A stretch of DNA of 64,000 bases from Rotaria sordida (lineage: Eukaryota; Rotifera; Eurotatoria; Philodinida; Philodinidae). How positions within the stretch are numbered: the stretch's first letter is position 1; each line of letters opens with the position of its first letter. The translations under genes and the position numbers were made by a program. The notes below the pieces were generated by a model. It did no database searches. It saw only the letters and a list, made by a program, of their open reading frames with translations, and was not told the DNA's origin. Shown here piece after piece: positions 22,595 to 37,100 of this stretch. The stretch spans positions 62,001-126,000 of the forward strand of contig CAJNOL010000131.1 in assembly GCA_905250125.1 (NCBI GenBank). The letters are read 5' to 3'.

Positions 22595-24556
22595 ATGATT
22601 CGAATCAAACGACAACAGAATTTCATGGAATCTGTCGATTTGCAAATAAAACAGTCCCGAAGTAAGTGATTTTGATATTTGACAAATTATTTTTCATTGT
22701 TTTCTATTTTTTTTGTTGTATTTAATTTTAGTAAAACTTGAAGAAAACAAGTAAACAAGAATATAAACTTGTAATTAAATTTTCGGTTTTTTTTCTTTTT
22801 TAGTTCATCGAAAATCTATCTAGAAAATTTATCAAATGAACTTTTCTATGAAATTTTTGATTATCTTGATAGTTGTGATGTATATAAAGCATTTTCAAAT
22901 CTCAATATTCGTTTTCAAAATCTTATATTTCATTCATCATTTCCATTGAAAATTAATTTTTGTACAAAATCAAAATCAATAATTGAAGATTATTGTCGAC
23001 ATCTTATCATTCCAAATACACATCGTATTCTTTCATTTGATTTAAGAAGTGAATTAATTATTGATCAATTTGTAAAATGTTGTACTATCAATTCATCATT
23101 TAATCGTCTTGAATCAATTATTCTTCATGGATTAACAGATCGACAACTTCTAACAATGCTCTTCTATTTAAATTCTTTACCTTGTCTTTTTTCGTTGACT
23201 ATTGATATGGAAGAAGATTATTATTATAATCTCGGTGATATTTATCGATTAATTTTTTCTTTATCAAAATTAAAATATAATAAAATGTCATTATTTGGTT
23301 ATGAAGAATTATTTATTGAAATGCCAATTATTATTAATGAAAGATTTAGTACTATTGAATATTTAATTATTGATTATAGTTGTACAATGAATCAACTCGA
23401 TTCTTTACTTCGTCATACACCTCGACTTTGCCGTCTGAGATGTGAAAGATTGGTTGAATCTGACGAAAATGTTGAAAAATATCAATCAACAACTTTATCC
23501 TATTTGACATACATTTCTATTGGTGAATGTCAAGTTGAATTTGATGACTTTGAAATGTTCTTCAAAGAAATATCGTTTCAATTAGAAGTATTGCATATAT
23601 CTGTATCTTGGAATATGTCTTATCTTGATGCTAATCGATGGGAACAATTAATGAAAAAATATATGCCATATTTAAAAAATTTTCATTTTACTTATGATCA
23701 ATATATTGATGATATGTTGAAAACAAATCCTGGTCATGAATTTCTTAATCGATTTACATCATCATTTTGGCTTGAACAAAAATGGTTCTGTGAACTCAAA
23801 ATTGATCGTAGAGAAATGGTTTTCGTAATTCAACCACAAAGGTACATAGAGAAAAGATTTTTGTAGTAACTAATTGATTTTATTGTTTTTGTTTTTTTCG
23901 TTAGAAAAGAATGGTTCAATTTCTATGAATATATGGAAAATGATTATATTTTTAATCAAAAAAAGATTTACAATTGTTTCATTCAAATGACTGTTGAAGA
24001 TTATATTTTAACCGAACGATTTCGATTAAATATTGACAAATTAAAGCCTGCTTTTATTGCTATTCGATTTACTCATTTGAATATTAATAATAATAACATG
24101 TCTATTAGTATGTTAATTGAAATTTTACGTCTATTACCTAATCTTGAATCATTGAAAATATCCTCTTTATCAATGCTTCAATCAGAATTTTTATCTGTTG
24201 AAGATACAAAAAAATATCTTTTAGTATCAATTATTAATAAAATTACAAAAGTTAAACTTGATAAAGTTACTGAAAAAACACAAATTCAATTTCTTATTAA
24301 TCTTTGTCCACGTATGCAATATTTCGAAGTCGATTGTATGTCAAATACAGATCTTAAAAAATTCATGACATTTATTTTAATAAATCAAATGACACATATT
24401 CCTAATCTTCGTTTTTTATCTCTTAATGTTCCTAATGCAAATGAAAATATGATAAAAAATATAGCAATGACAATTGAACTAGAAACAATCATTAGTAATT
24501 ATAAAATTCAACGTATAGGCAACAAATTTTTCTTACATTGGAAATTAATGCAATAG
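22595..24556 (+). CDS. F-box/leucine-rich-like protein, solitary copy (F1)
   Basis: Probable substrate receptor of an SCF ubiquitin ligase, inferred from its F-box. Exons 22595-22661 (67 nt), 22732-22750 (19-nt microexon), 22804-23841 and 23905-24556, in phases 1, 2 and 2; product 591 aa. The F-box lies at about residues 34-75 (LENLSNELFYEIFDYLDSCD, then VYKAFSNLNIRFQ). The rest is leucine/isoleucine-rich with repeating strand-helix patterns (FNRLESIILHGL, FLINLCPRMQYFEVDC, IPNLRFLSLNV) typical of irregular LRR folds. It is the most diverged member of the family; the others lie at 47.9-63.8 kb. Its microexon is 19 nt rather than 16 nt, so phase is kept. A first ATG in a tiny first exon was chosen because the paralogues share that exon length. 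A poly(A) signal follows at 24608. Confidence 0.85.
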
Positions 24557-24607
24557 ATTATTTATGATAAAAAAAAAATTTCTTTTTTGTTTTACAATTC
24601 TAATGTG

Positions 24608-24613
24608 AATAAA
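24608..24613 (+). terminator. Poly(A) signal of F1
   Basis: AATAAA 52 nt after the F1 stop codon. Confidence 0.55.
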
Positions 24614-24619
24614 ATATTA

Positions 24620-27600
24620 TTGATAACATATTTCATATCATCATGATCTATATTTATAGATTCATGTAAATGTATTGTAAATAAGACAAATGGTTTTCTT
24701 TTTCGTTTATAATAATTGCATAAAATAAAAACCTATAGATTAGTATTTGTTGTTTTTGATAATGATTATTATTAGCAACTTGTTTTTTTTTTGTAAATTC
24801 ATACGTTTGAACAGTTTTCAATACGAGATGAATAATCTTCTTTGTCTGGATTCGTGTTATGATGTTCTCTACCAGTTAGATCTTGGTTACAATCTACATG
24901 AAAAATATCATCGGTGCATGAAGAGAGATGTTAGACAATCGCATTGATTCAGTTGTAAACAAACATTTTTAATTGAACATCTAATCCAATAAGAATTATT
25001 CAATTGAGCTTGGTTTTTGTTCATCCAAATAATTCATTGTTGTCGTTTAAGAGGTTAACTTCATGCGCTTTTGCATAATTTGTTTTTTTCTCAAAAGTTT
25101 TCGTTTCAGATAGATTGCTCGCTTTTTTACTATAGAAAAACCAAAAAAAAGCCGTTATTCTCATAGCTTTTCTATTCATTTTGTATGATACAAATGTTAA
25201 GTAATAAATTTACTTAATTGATAATATCTATAACTCAGACAATCAATATTCGGAATTTTTCTAAGAAATGTTCTATTTGTTTTTATGGTAGAGAATGTTT
25301 TGATAAGTCAAAATTATTCACAATCTTTATTATAAAATATAATCTCATTCTTTTTTAACAAATATTTCAGTGTAGAAATAAATATACTATCCTAAGGACA
25401 TAGACATGCTCTATTATTTTGTCCTTCAGTCGAAAACACAAATAACTTATATAAAGCACTATGTTGTGTTGAAAGAAAAAATAGAAAAGGACACAAGAAG
25501 ACGTCCATGAAACAATTGTGACTCTTGAAGGTAACTATACTCCGTGATTAAGGTAGTCAATAAAAAAACGATGATTCATACCATCGTTTATGAAATCCAT
25601 AGTCATGACTTTTTTTTAAGGTGCATTAACCTTCTACATATATATAGAAAAAATAATAATTATTGTTGTTAACACCCATGCAATTACAAATCTATATGTT
25701 TACCAATACAATCCAAAACATGGATATAACTAATAAGCAGACTTGATATGATACATTTAAATGAGACATAGTTATGTTTAGAAATTAGTATAGAATTTCA
25801 AGTATATGATGATAATGCAATAATGAACATTTTTATTTATTTCAACAAATGATTCTAGAATTTTCTCGATTTTATTTAGTTCTATATACTTGAAACTAAA
25901 TATTACTGATTATATTTTGGCTTTTACATCTATTGATGGCGGTAAACGACTTGAGAACGGTTACTGTGAGAATAATCATTTATGATGCATCACAAAGTTG
26001 ATTCAAATGAAAACATAAAACAGACATTTTTATGAGAGACGCAAAACTACCACATTCAGCAACTGTGGTGGATATCGAAAAAAAAAAAGTAAATGAATCC
26101 ATTATAAACCTACAAGATGTATTAAATTACAAATGAAAAAAATCAACATATGGATTTGTCAGATAAAATGGTGTTAAAAGATGCTATTTAAATAGATTTT
26201 TGGATCAACAATAGTTGATACCTACGTGTTTCATATACAAGAAAACCGTATGCAACAAAATATCAACAGAGGTAAGTACCCATGTGATAACTACCGCTGG
26301 TATACTGATATTTTGTTTTTTTGAAAGTCTTGTATCATGATATATTGCATCAAAACAGGTGAATATTTTAAAGTCTGTTAAAACTGACAGAATCGAGTCG
26401 TTGTCGATGTGTCTGAGCCACACAGCCCAATCCGGTCTCATTTATGAGATAAATTATTAGTATACATGGCGCTGCAAAAATATTTATCAGTAAAATACAT
26501 TCTGAAACTATTTTTTCTCAATTAATTTGAATTTGGGTAGAAAACATTCTCTACAATCGTTTATAGCTAGAATCGAAAGTCGTATAAGCACTACCATCGG
26601 TTATTATGAGTACTGTAGTATCCTGACGGTAGTGCAAGCAAACATACAATATAGTTATGACAACAGCAAAGAACATTAAAATTTTCTGTTCTATTTGCAA
26701 CAAATTATTTTATCTTGTTCGTTTTAATGAGAAATATCACATCATTCAAATAGTGAGGCAAACAATGGTATAGTCAAAACGGATGAGAGGAAGGGTTTGA
26801 TTGTTTTTTCCAATAAATCATTCTTATGTTGATGTGCGAAGTCAAAGAACGATTGAGCAATGCCTTGAACAAACATAACATGGCATTGATGATGGCTTTT
26901 TTTTTGTTTGTTATTTATTTCAATCGAAATTTCTTTTCTTATAAGAGCCTTTAGCAATCATTTAAAAAAATGTTTCATTTTCGTAGAATAAATACAGCAT
27001 AGCTGGTATTTGATAGCATTTCTTTGGTTTTGAGTGATACTTCAATTCAGGAGACTGCTTAAAAAAATATCCACTACATCTCAGGATCAAAACAAAGAAA
27101 AAAAGCATTTTGCTACTTTAATCAACACTTTTATTTTGGTATGTATTATGTAGTTATTCGCTATTTGTTTAAAAAATGATAATATTTCTCTAAGAAATAG
27201 TTTTGTTTTAGTCTAGAATGATCAGTAAACTGAACAATTTCTTATTTTAATGATGATTGTAGAAACTTGAGCATTTCTTCACTTTTGTATTAATTCTTCC
27301 TTGATTAAAATGTTTACTGATTGTACGTTATGGATTATCTCATTTTTGTCATGCTTATTTCTTTGAAACAACATGAGAATAATGGATGAGTGTGTGATAG
27401 CAATTATTTTATGTGAGCATGAGACTCTATTGTTCACCTTCTCACATATTCACTGAAGTCATTGTATTCTAGCCTATCCATATCTTATTTTCAATAAAAG
27501 TTACGTATTCTTATTTTATAAATTAGCGTTGATCAACAACTGTTGTCTAAAAATGTGATGAAATTAGATGTTTTTATATGAAAGATAATATGCTTTTACA

Positions 27601-28150
27601 GTCTTCCATACATCTTAATTTTCATATACAAATACACAAAACCTTAGACAAATATCGCAAATGTAAAACTATTGAGAATCATTCTATACATCGTTAAATC
27701 GTTGCACATGGACATGCCGTATAGAATTGTGACATTATGAAGCATGAGGCTGCAAAGAGAAAAGAAAAATAATATATATGCGAGTGGTGATGACGACAAG
27801 CAGAACAGTAAAATGCGGACCGACATATTGACATACTCGCGCACATTCTTTTTTCATTCCTCTACACAATTGGCGAACATAAGGTTTGTTACCTCGCTTC
27901 GCTTCATTGAATGAAATGTCGTCTATTAAAAAAAAAGAATATATATATATATATATTATTGAATAGTGTAACTCCAGACGTGCAGAATCTGCCTGTGTGC
28001 GCGAACGGTCGTTCGGGAAAATTTTTGAAAATTTAGTAGCATCAGAGAAATTTTTTGAAAATTTAATAGCATCTAAGAAGATTTTTTTAACAAATATTTT
28101 CTCCTATAGAAAAAATTTCTCTATTTTCAAAATGAATTTCAGTTTATTTA
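24620..28150. other. Intergenic, no gene recognised
   Basis: AT-rich. Frames on both strands stay under 80 codons. An (AT)n microsatellite lies at about 27939-27958. No clear repeats or RNA genes were found. Confidence 0.45.
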
Positions 28151-28154
28151 TATA

Positions 28155-28749
28155 CAGAATAGGTTAAAAATAAGGAAATATAATATTTTTTTGATTTCGT
28201 CTCTATGTATGAATAATAAAACCTCTTATTTATGTCACATTTACTAGGTAGTGATAGTCATATGTGTAGCATGTTATCAGTCTCGAGACTTCATAGTTTA
28301 TTTCAAAAGTGTATCAATATATTTTGTATACTCTTTCGTAACTGCAGAAATATTTACTATTATTGGTCGAATTTTATTTTCGCTTTTTTTGTTTGATTGA
28401 ACCAATTTGAAGAATAAATTGAATAGTTATATTCTTTTCTGAATCTCTTTAAGATAAAATAATGCAAAAAATAATACAAATATGTTTTAGGCTGGAAATT
28501 GGTACAGTCAGACGAAAAGTGATTATCAAATTCTACAAGAAAGCAATAATTCTTATTCCAGTCACACAGGAGTACATGAGATAAACCGGTATGTCTTTGA
28601 AACAAACTCTTGAGCCCAGAAACGAATGATATCCTACGCTTCTGACTGCCACTACCTAGTATATGTGCTATAAATAAGAGATTTTATTATTCATGTATAG
28701 AGACGAAATTAAAAAAAATATTGTATTTCCTTACTTTTGATCCATCCTG
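28155..28749. mobile_element. Non-autonomous Tc1/mariner-like inverted-repeat element
   Basis: The ends read CAGAATAGG (left) and, inverted, CAGGATGG (right), each flanked by TATA, so a TA target duplication is likely. Arms of about 110 bp (28155-28265 and about 28640-28749) share TAAGGAAATA, GATTTCGTCTCTA and ACTAGGTAGTG. The interior has no transposase. The assignment rests on the TA flanks and the CAG termini. Confidence 0.6.
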
Positions 28750-28776
28750 TATACATCGATAAGGTCTTCCAATGGG

Positions 28777-29719
28777 TGGGGCAAAAGTTCTGCATTAATT
28801 TTGTTTTTGATGTAGCACTGTAATGAAATCCCATAGAGATTTTATCTTTTTTTGTTTGTTAGAAAGAGTAAAATGTCTAGTGCAAAAATATACGAATGAA
28901 TATCATTGAAAATGTTTGATAGAGACTACAGAAACTTTAGAACGGAAAGTATTTTGAAAAATAATTCTGCAAGTTTTTTTTGAACTTGGAAAAGATGCCA
29001 TTTAATTTGATCACTTTTATTTTTACTCTTCTAATCCGAGTTTTACAAGGTACGGGTAGTGAAGTCTTGTAGCACAAAAAAGAAGCCTTTTTATATTTTT
29101 ACAATGGTTGAAATGAACTCCTTAATGATATTATCTAATGTCTGCATTTTTCATCACTCTCGATTACAGTCGAAAAAATAAATTCTATTCGAATAGAAAG
29201 ATTGTCAGACATTATATATTTCATATGAAAATCAACGCTTGATGAGTTCTCTATCACACGATATTATTTGAAATAGGACACATATTTTCTTTGCGATATT
29301 CAACCAAACATTTGTTTTCATGTTGGAAATTATAAATTCGCAAAATAAAATTTTTTAATAATATACTCTTCTGTTTATTCTCTTGTATGGCTAGACCAAT
29401 TGTTTTAATATTACATGAAAGCCTTCTTTTTAATAGACAACTATATATATAGGATTCTCAAAAACTATTTCATAATGATCAAGAAAAAGCTCAAACAAAT
29501 ATTTTTGGATTAAAATATTCTCACCAAAGTTGCGAAATCCTTTTTAATGCTTTCCGTTCTAAAGTTTCTGTAGTCTCTATCAAACATTTTCAATGATATT
29601 AATTTGCACATTTTTGCACTAGACACTTTACTCTTTCTAACGAAAAAAAGATAAAATTTCTACAAGATTCCATTACAGCGCTACATCAAAAACAAAATTA
29701 ATGCAGAACTTTTGCCCCA
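28777..29719. mobile_element. Second non-autonomous inverted-repeat element
   Basis: The left end TGGGGCAAAAGTTCTGCATT is matched by its inverted copy at about 29700-29719. The arms stay similar for about 190 bp (for example AAAGTTTCTGTAGTCTCTAT in the right arm at about 29561). The element starts 27 bp after the preceding one. No target duplication is certain and no coding sequence is seen. Confidence 0.6.
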
Positions 29720-31161
29720 CTCGTTACTTCTCTTTTTTCTTTTTTTTTCAGTAAACTTCTGGAAGACTTATCCGCGTCTTTATCTTAGTGTCAGTATCGC
29801 TTACCTTTATTCACGTTTATCATGCACCTTGCCACTTCTTTCACCCTATCTCTTTGTGCCTATTTATGAAACAACATGTACTATTTGAGTTCTCCTTTTT
29901 TTTCTATGTTTTCCTAATGGAATGCCACTACTTGCCGCTTTCCCTCCGTTGGTATATACAGTTGTTGTTGTTGTTGTATTTCAGTTCAGTTTGGATTTAC
30001 TTTTAAAAATTGATTCAGGTTCGACTCGGTTCGACCTTATTTTTGAAAAGTGGTTCGAGTTTGGTTCTATTCGAATAACCCTAGTCCCGCTAAATCAGGA
30101 ATACACGATGGGTTAAAATGTGTTTCTTCTGGCTCAGTGAGTTTAAATTGTTTACCAAAAGCATAAGTAACAAGAAAACTCGTTTTTTAATTGAGTTTTA
30201 TACTGAAGAAAATTTTTTGCAAAAATTTTGCCGTTCGAAGAAATTTTTTATTTTACCGGCAGATTCTGCACGCCTATGTAATTCACATAAATATCAAATA
30301 TATTTACACGTGGTAAGAAAAAAGTTTCAAATACACCTGGTGAATATTGTCCAAACGTATTTGAATGCGTTTTGTGTTCTGACTGCATTCACACATGACT
30401 CAACCATTTTTGAACAAAAATTTCTGAAAATGCAGTTTAACGCTATAATCGCAGTTCTTATTTGAGTGTTTTCATGTTTATTATGAAGACAATTAGATGT
30501 TTTTTGTGAATTTCTACAACCTTGCTAAATTTTCCACTAGAGAACATATAGGAGGTAATAGATTGTATGACACTCTCACCTGGAAAGTTGCCCTTAAAAT
30601 ATATGCTGATCGGTGTGTCAAGATTCTGCAACACCCATGCGAAATCTATTTGCCGAGCTTTTTAGAAAAAGTTTGATGCGTCCCGGTTAGCATTTAATTT
30701 TATTGATAGCTTGATGATATTGGTTAATGTAGCTTAGGATTTGTTTGTTTAAGTCTGGGAATCATCACTTAAGGTTATAATTCAATTCATTCATCCACAT
30801 TGGCTAACAACATGGTAACATGATATTGATGATGGCTCAATTCGAATCTGAGATGAGTTGATATTTATGTTTCAAATTTATTTGGAATATATTCAGATGC
30901 ATTTTGATTTAAAAAATATTTATTTGTTCGAAAAATTTCAAATAAGGTCAATTAGTTTCTTGCGAATTGAATCGAATCAAGTTTATGTGCAAAGAGCTTT
31001 CTTGTTAAAAATGTTCATCCTAGATCAAACACTTTTGATTTTGTTCAATAGTCATATAGAAATTTCTATTTCTGTTTATTCGAACAAAATTGTATAGAGT
31101 AAAAGAATTTTCGTAGCAAAATTAAGTATAAACGATCTTTTACATTGTAATATTTACAGAA
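29720..31161. other. Upstream region of the HECT ligase gene, no other gene recognised
   Basis: AT-rich, with short frames that lack support. It ends with TTTACAG immediately before the HECT start codon, an acceptor-like sequence suggesting a 5' UTR intron or trans-splice site. Confidence 0.45.
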
Positions 31162-34100
31162 ATGGGCCAACAATTGTTCAAAGTTCACCTGGATATAGAT
31201 GACAATATTCAGATCAATTCGGATACAATCTTATCAATTGCTGGTAAAGATGATATTAGTTTCTTTTTCCCATTGAAATCTTCGGATACAAAATCTAACT
31301 CAACTGAATTGAATAATGATAATCCAAATCTGAATTCTCAAATTGAATCTATAAAACAAATTCGAAATGATTTAGCTTTATTAACAAAATTAGTTCGATG
31401 GGAAGAAACTAATACAGAAATCAATGATATACTTATGAATAATATTTTTACGCTTATGGTTGATCAAAATAAAAAAATAATGGAAGAAATTAATGATCGT
31501 TTGACATATAAACAATATTTGCAAACATCTTTAATGAAAAAACTCAAAGATGATAACTATGATAGTGTATCTATTTTTGTACACTCATTTACTGATTGTT
31601 CATCGGAAAATATAACTACATTATCTACTGAGACTGATGATCAACAACAACAAAAATCTAAATATCAATTTGAACAATTATCTTATTTTTCTATTCAATC
31701 ATTAATATCGATCTTATTAATACTAATCAAATCAGCTGAGAAAAATGATCCAATAATTATACATCAAATATTAACATTAGCAGGTCAATTATGTGAACAA
31801 CTTCCAATGAAATGTTTGTCTTCAATAAATAGTTTCTTATTCAAATCATTGAAATCATTGGCAGATTATATTGATGAATTATCTTTATCGAAAGATCCCA
31901 TTATTGCAAAACAAGCAATGAAAATTCTATTGAATTTCTCTATTGCCAAAGGATCTTTCAAAGATATCTTATCTTTATTAAGTAAATTAATATTTAATAC
32001 AACTGATATTTATAATGTTCAAGGTTTATTCATACAATTAAATAACGGTCTTACAGAGACTCTCAATGAATGGGAAAAACAAAAACAAACTTTAACCGAT
32101 GAAGAAAAATCTGATTCTCATTTCGAGAATGATGATAATACAATATCGAAAGAAATGACAAGTAAAAATCGATTTTACATTTTCTTCATTTGTATTTATA
32201 TTCTAGTCGAATTACTAAGTGTCAGATATTTGGACATTAGATATATCTATTGCGGCTAAAAATCTGCCACTGTTGTATAGCTATGATAGAAAAGAAAAGT
32301 TCATGCACTTCGATGAAATATAGAAAAAAAAGTTACTATCGCCGTCATGGTATTCAGAAAAGTGTTTCGAACTTCACCACTGTGACTGACTGAACTAGAA
32401 CTGTTGATAATACTTAGGACAGTCCAAAAGTAGTGGCGGAGGTATATCAATTCCTTATAGAAAGCTCGACGAAACCTTTTTTCTATACAGTCTGATAGAG
32501 AAAAGAAAGGTCTATTTTTCTATGCTATTTCATCAAACTTTAACTAATGTCATGATAATAAATTTTTGATAAGATTTTTTTCGTTAACATATTTGCTCGT
32601 TGTAAGTTGTACATCGCAGTTTTCAATTCCTTATTAGTTGTATTAACAACCAAAATATGCCATAATATGCAGCGTGAAAAGCTCTACAATTTCCATAAGA
32701 TCATTGATTTTTTAGTTGCACTTTTTGTTTTCAAAATGGACAAAGTTTTGAGTGATCGAACTTTGGCCATTGTGTAAAAACTGATCGTATAGAATTTTTC
32801 TTTTTTTCAAAACAATTACAATAAACTTTATGATGTAGATTGTAGAGCTTTTCATACTACATCTTCTGGTGTATTTTGTTTTCCTTTTGATAAAGCATAT
32901 CAGGTGATATAATGATCAGATAACAAGAAATGAATTCGTCGTGTATGAAAAACATTATCTTTTTCTATGATCGAAATTTGATCGCTCAAAATTTAGTCTA
33001 TTTTAAGAATAAAATGTGCAACTAGAAATACGTGGTCTTATGGAAATTGTAGAGCTTTTCACGCTGCATATTATGGCATATTTTGGTTGTTAATACAACT
33101 AATAAGGAATTGAAAACTGCGATGTACAACTTACAACGAGCAAATATGTTAACGAAAAAAATCTTATCAAAAATTTATTATCATGACATTAGTTAAAGTT
33201 TGATCAAATAGCATAGAAAAATAGACCTTTCTTTTCTCTATCAGACTGTATAGAAAAAAGGTTTCGCCGAGCTTTCTATAAGGAATTGATATACCTCCGT
33301 CACTACTTTTGGACTGACCTAAGTAATTCATGAGATTTATCGAGTCTCTTAGTGTAACATTTGTAGATACTAAAACTTCGTCTAAATTCATGTAGTTTTC
33401 CATCGACATATGCTGTTATTAATAATGAAAAAGCGAATACATCTTTATATTAGAAAGTTATTGATTTTTCAACCAAAAAAAATTAAAAAATACAGGTGAA
33501 TTCGAGAGAATTGGAGATTGTTCAAGTTGTCAAATATGTTACCGAATATTTATTTATACATCAACTACTGCTACTCGAAATATGCTTGCTCATTCATGTG
33601 TTAAAAACTTATCCAATGCAATTAGATGAGTAACCCATAGGTGAACCATTTTTTAAGAAAAAAAACCTATAGGCTGAGTAGAATCCAAGGTTGATAACCC
33701 ATGGACTGACTTTCTCTGACTCAACTTAGCCCATTGAGACCTTTGATATCTATACAAGTACCCTGCCACGAGTATATCACAAGCCCTTGTTTAAATACTC
33801 TAGTGAATATTATTCCAGTACATGGCTACAAATATACTTCCAAAAAAATTTCTAATAAGAGAATCTTTCAAAATTTTAGTGAAAAAGTACCTATAATTAT
33901 ATGTGTCATATTGTTAACAGAATACTTTTGATCTCAGTATTATTCGAAATTTTAGAAATTAGTTCAGTTAATTATTTAAAATCTATTGGTTCATATCCTA
34001 ATACACAATTATTAAATTTAAATAAAGAATTATTTACTGGACAATTTATCTCATCAATTATTTTATCACATATTGATATTGAAAATCAAATTAATTTATT

Positions 34101-37100
34101 TACTAAACAATCTAAACTTAGTTCAATTTCATGTGAATTTCATCCAAATACATTTAAATATTTATTTAACATTATTGAACAATTAACAACAACATCATTA
34201 TTACAATCAAATCATACTGTCATTCATATTTTAAACATTTGTTTACGATTATTTACAACACATCTACAAATATTATCTGATATTAAAATAGATAATCAAA
34301 TTGACTTAACAACATATATTATTGATGATGAATTAAAAAAATGGTTTGAATTATTATTAAAATTAGTTTGTAATGAAAATTTTGAACAACTTACAATATG
34401 TAAAGAAGCATCGAAAGCTCTTATTAATGTTATTAATATACAAACATCATCATTTGATGAAAAATTATCTTTAATTCATCAATATATTATTGAAAATAAA
34501 TATCCAATATTAATTAAACAATTTTTAATTGAATTAAATAAACATGAAATTTTATTCAATTGGATCGATATTTTATGTGATGAAAATAAAAAATCTTCAA
34601 TATTACAAATTTTATATTCATTTATTGATCTTTATTTTAATATAAACGATGAACTGAAATCTTTAATAGAACAAATATTACTTTCATTTCAAAAATTTCT
34701 ATTATTTCGATTAATTGATCAATATGAAAAGAAAAATTTGACAAACAATGAACTTCAATTATCTTCTCTCATCACTCAATATCTTACATATATATTTAAA
34801 AATTATGTTCAAAAAATATCTAATGTAAATAATCTATTCAATTCAATTCTTATTGGATTATGTTTAATGACAAAAACTAATGAAATCTTTCTTTATGAAT
34901 CTATTCAATCAATATTTATATCTATTTTACCATTATTAGCTGAATATTATTTACAAAATCTAAATAATGAATATAATGAATTTATTTCTTATCTACTCGG
35001 TAAAATAAGTCATGTATTAATTCTTGGTTCACCTCAAGATTCTCTAGAAATAAAACATATTAATCAATTAAAATTACCTATTTTTGCTGGTGGATATATA
35101 TTTAATAAGAATAATTATTTATTAAATTCTAATCTAGCAATTTATAGTCAATTTCAATTAACATATGATACACAAAATGATAAAGATTTTCTAATGTCAG
35201 TTTATAATAATATTGATGATGGTGCAAAATTAATATCAAAATTAAAAATATTTACAAAAAATAAACAACGTTTATTACAAAAATCTATTGAACAACAAGC
35301 TAATGATGCATGTGCTGCTATATTTGCTGTTTATATAAAATATTATCGTCGAATAAATCTTGCAAAAAATGAATTATTACAAACAGATCAAATTCATCCA
35401 CATAAAGAACTTTTATTAATTTATGAATATGCAAATCATATTTTAACATTATTTTCTAATATTAAAGGACAAGGTGGTGATTGTGATGAATTATTAAAAC
35501 AAATTAAAATGAAAACATTATTTCTTTTATTATCTGTAAAAGAAAGTGATTTAATACCAATAATTAATGAAAATTTATCATCAATTATAATAGATTCAAA
35601 ACCAAAAACTAATTTTAAATATCAACGACAATATTCACGATGGTCAAAAGCAAAACATATTATTAAATTACTTCGAAATCTTTTTCAAGCTTGTATTCGA
35701 TTGAAAAAATTTATGTTAAAAAAAAAACAAGAAAATGAACAAAAATATAATTTTGAAAATTTATTACATCAAGCAATTGAAAATTTTATTTATGAAGATC
35801 TTTATAAAACACCAACATCAATAAATAATGAAGAGACACAATTGAAAATCGATGAACTTGAAAAATGTCTTTGTCGACAACATGAACGAGCTATGATAAG
35901 ATTAATTACATATCAATTTATTAAGATATTTTTGCAAAATGTTCTTAATCTTAAAAATAATAATCAATGTCTACAAATTCTATCAATTTATTTACCATAT
36001 TTAAAAAAGAATGATTTAGAATGGTCTTATTTTGATAATATACCAACATCTAATAATCAATTAAAAGATGAAATAAGTAATAATTATTATTCAATTATTA
36101 AACTTGCTTTATCTATATGTTTAAAATCAAAAAATTTATTAGAAAAAATTTTTTATTTACTTAATTTATCTTATGAATCAATTGATCTTTGTCATTTATA
36201 TAATTATCAATTAAATGAAATATTATTTATATCATTTGTTAGTTTTATTCAAAATTTTGAATATAATACATCATTAGATTTAAAATTTATTTCATTTAAT
36301 TGGTTTCGTTTATTTGTTTTTAAATTATGTGAAAATAATGAAATTGAAAAACAAAAAGATATATTCAATCAAATATTAGAAAAACAAGAAAAATTCGTTT
36401 TTAATATATTAATTTTAAATGAATTAAAAAATTTCAAACCAATACAAGATACATTATCAATTAATTCTGAAGAACAAAAAAGAAATTCTCTAAAAAATAT
36501 TGCTATCGGTTGGTTTCTTCAAGCAAATCAAACAGATCAGAATAATGTATCGATGATTTCAAATACATATGAAATTGAACTTTATCTAAATCAATATTTA
36601 GTTCTTTTACTTCAATGTAGTTATAATTATAAACATATTTTATCTATTTGTGCAAATAGTGATTATCTTAAAGAATTACTTAACATTTATCATAACAGTC
36701 AATCTAATATTACACGTTTACTTACTGTAAAATTCTTGCGTTATTTAATTCCCTATATACCAGATAATATTGATGGAATATCGAAAAGTCTTATTGAAAA
36801 ATTCTTAATCGATGCTTTAGATTCCATTGGTAAAAATAATATTTCACAAGAAATTCTAGCAGAATTAGTCTACATGTATCGTACAATAATGTCAATTAAT
36901 TCATCATGGCAAATAATAGCAACAAATTTTGTAATGAATTCTATAAAATTATATTTAAATTTGAAATCAATTGAACTTAATGATTTACATGAAATGAACA
37001 AACTTTTAGCATCATTATGTATTTTAGGTGAATATATTGAACCTTATCGATTAGGTTCTATAGTAACAATTGATAATGATAAAAAATCCAATGATGAAAT

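Noticed and set aside
33167..33409. 80-codon minus-strand frame in HECT intron 1
   Set aside because: It lies inside the arm of the palindromic element, without family resemblance.
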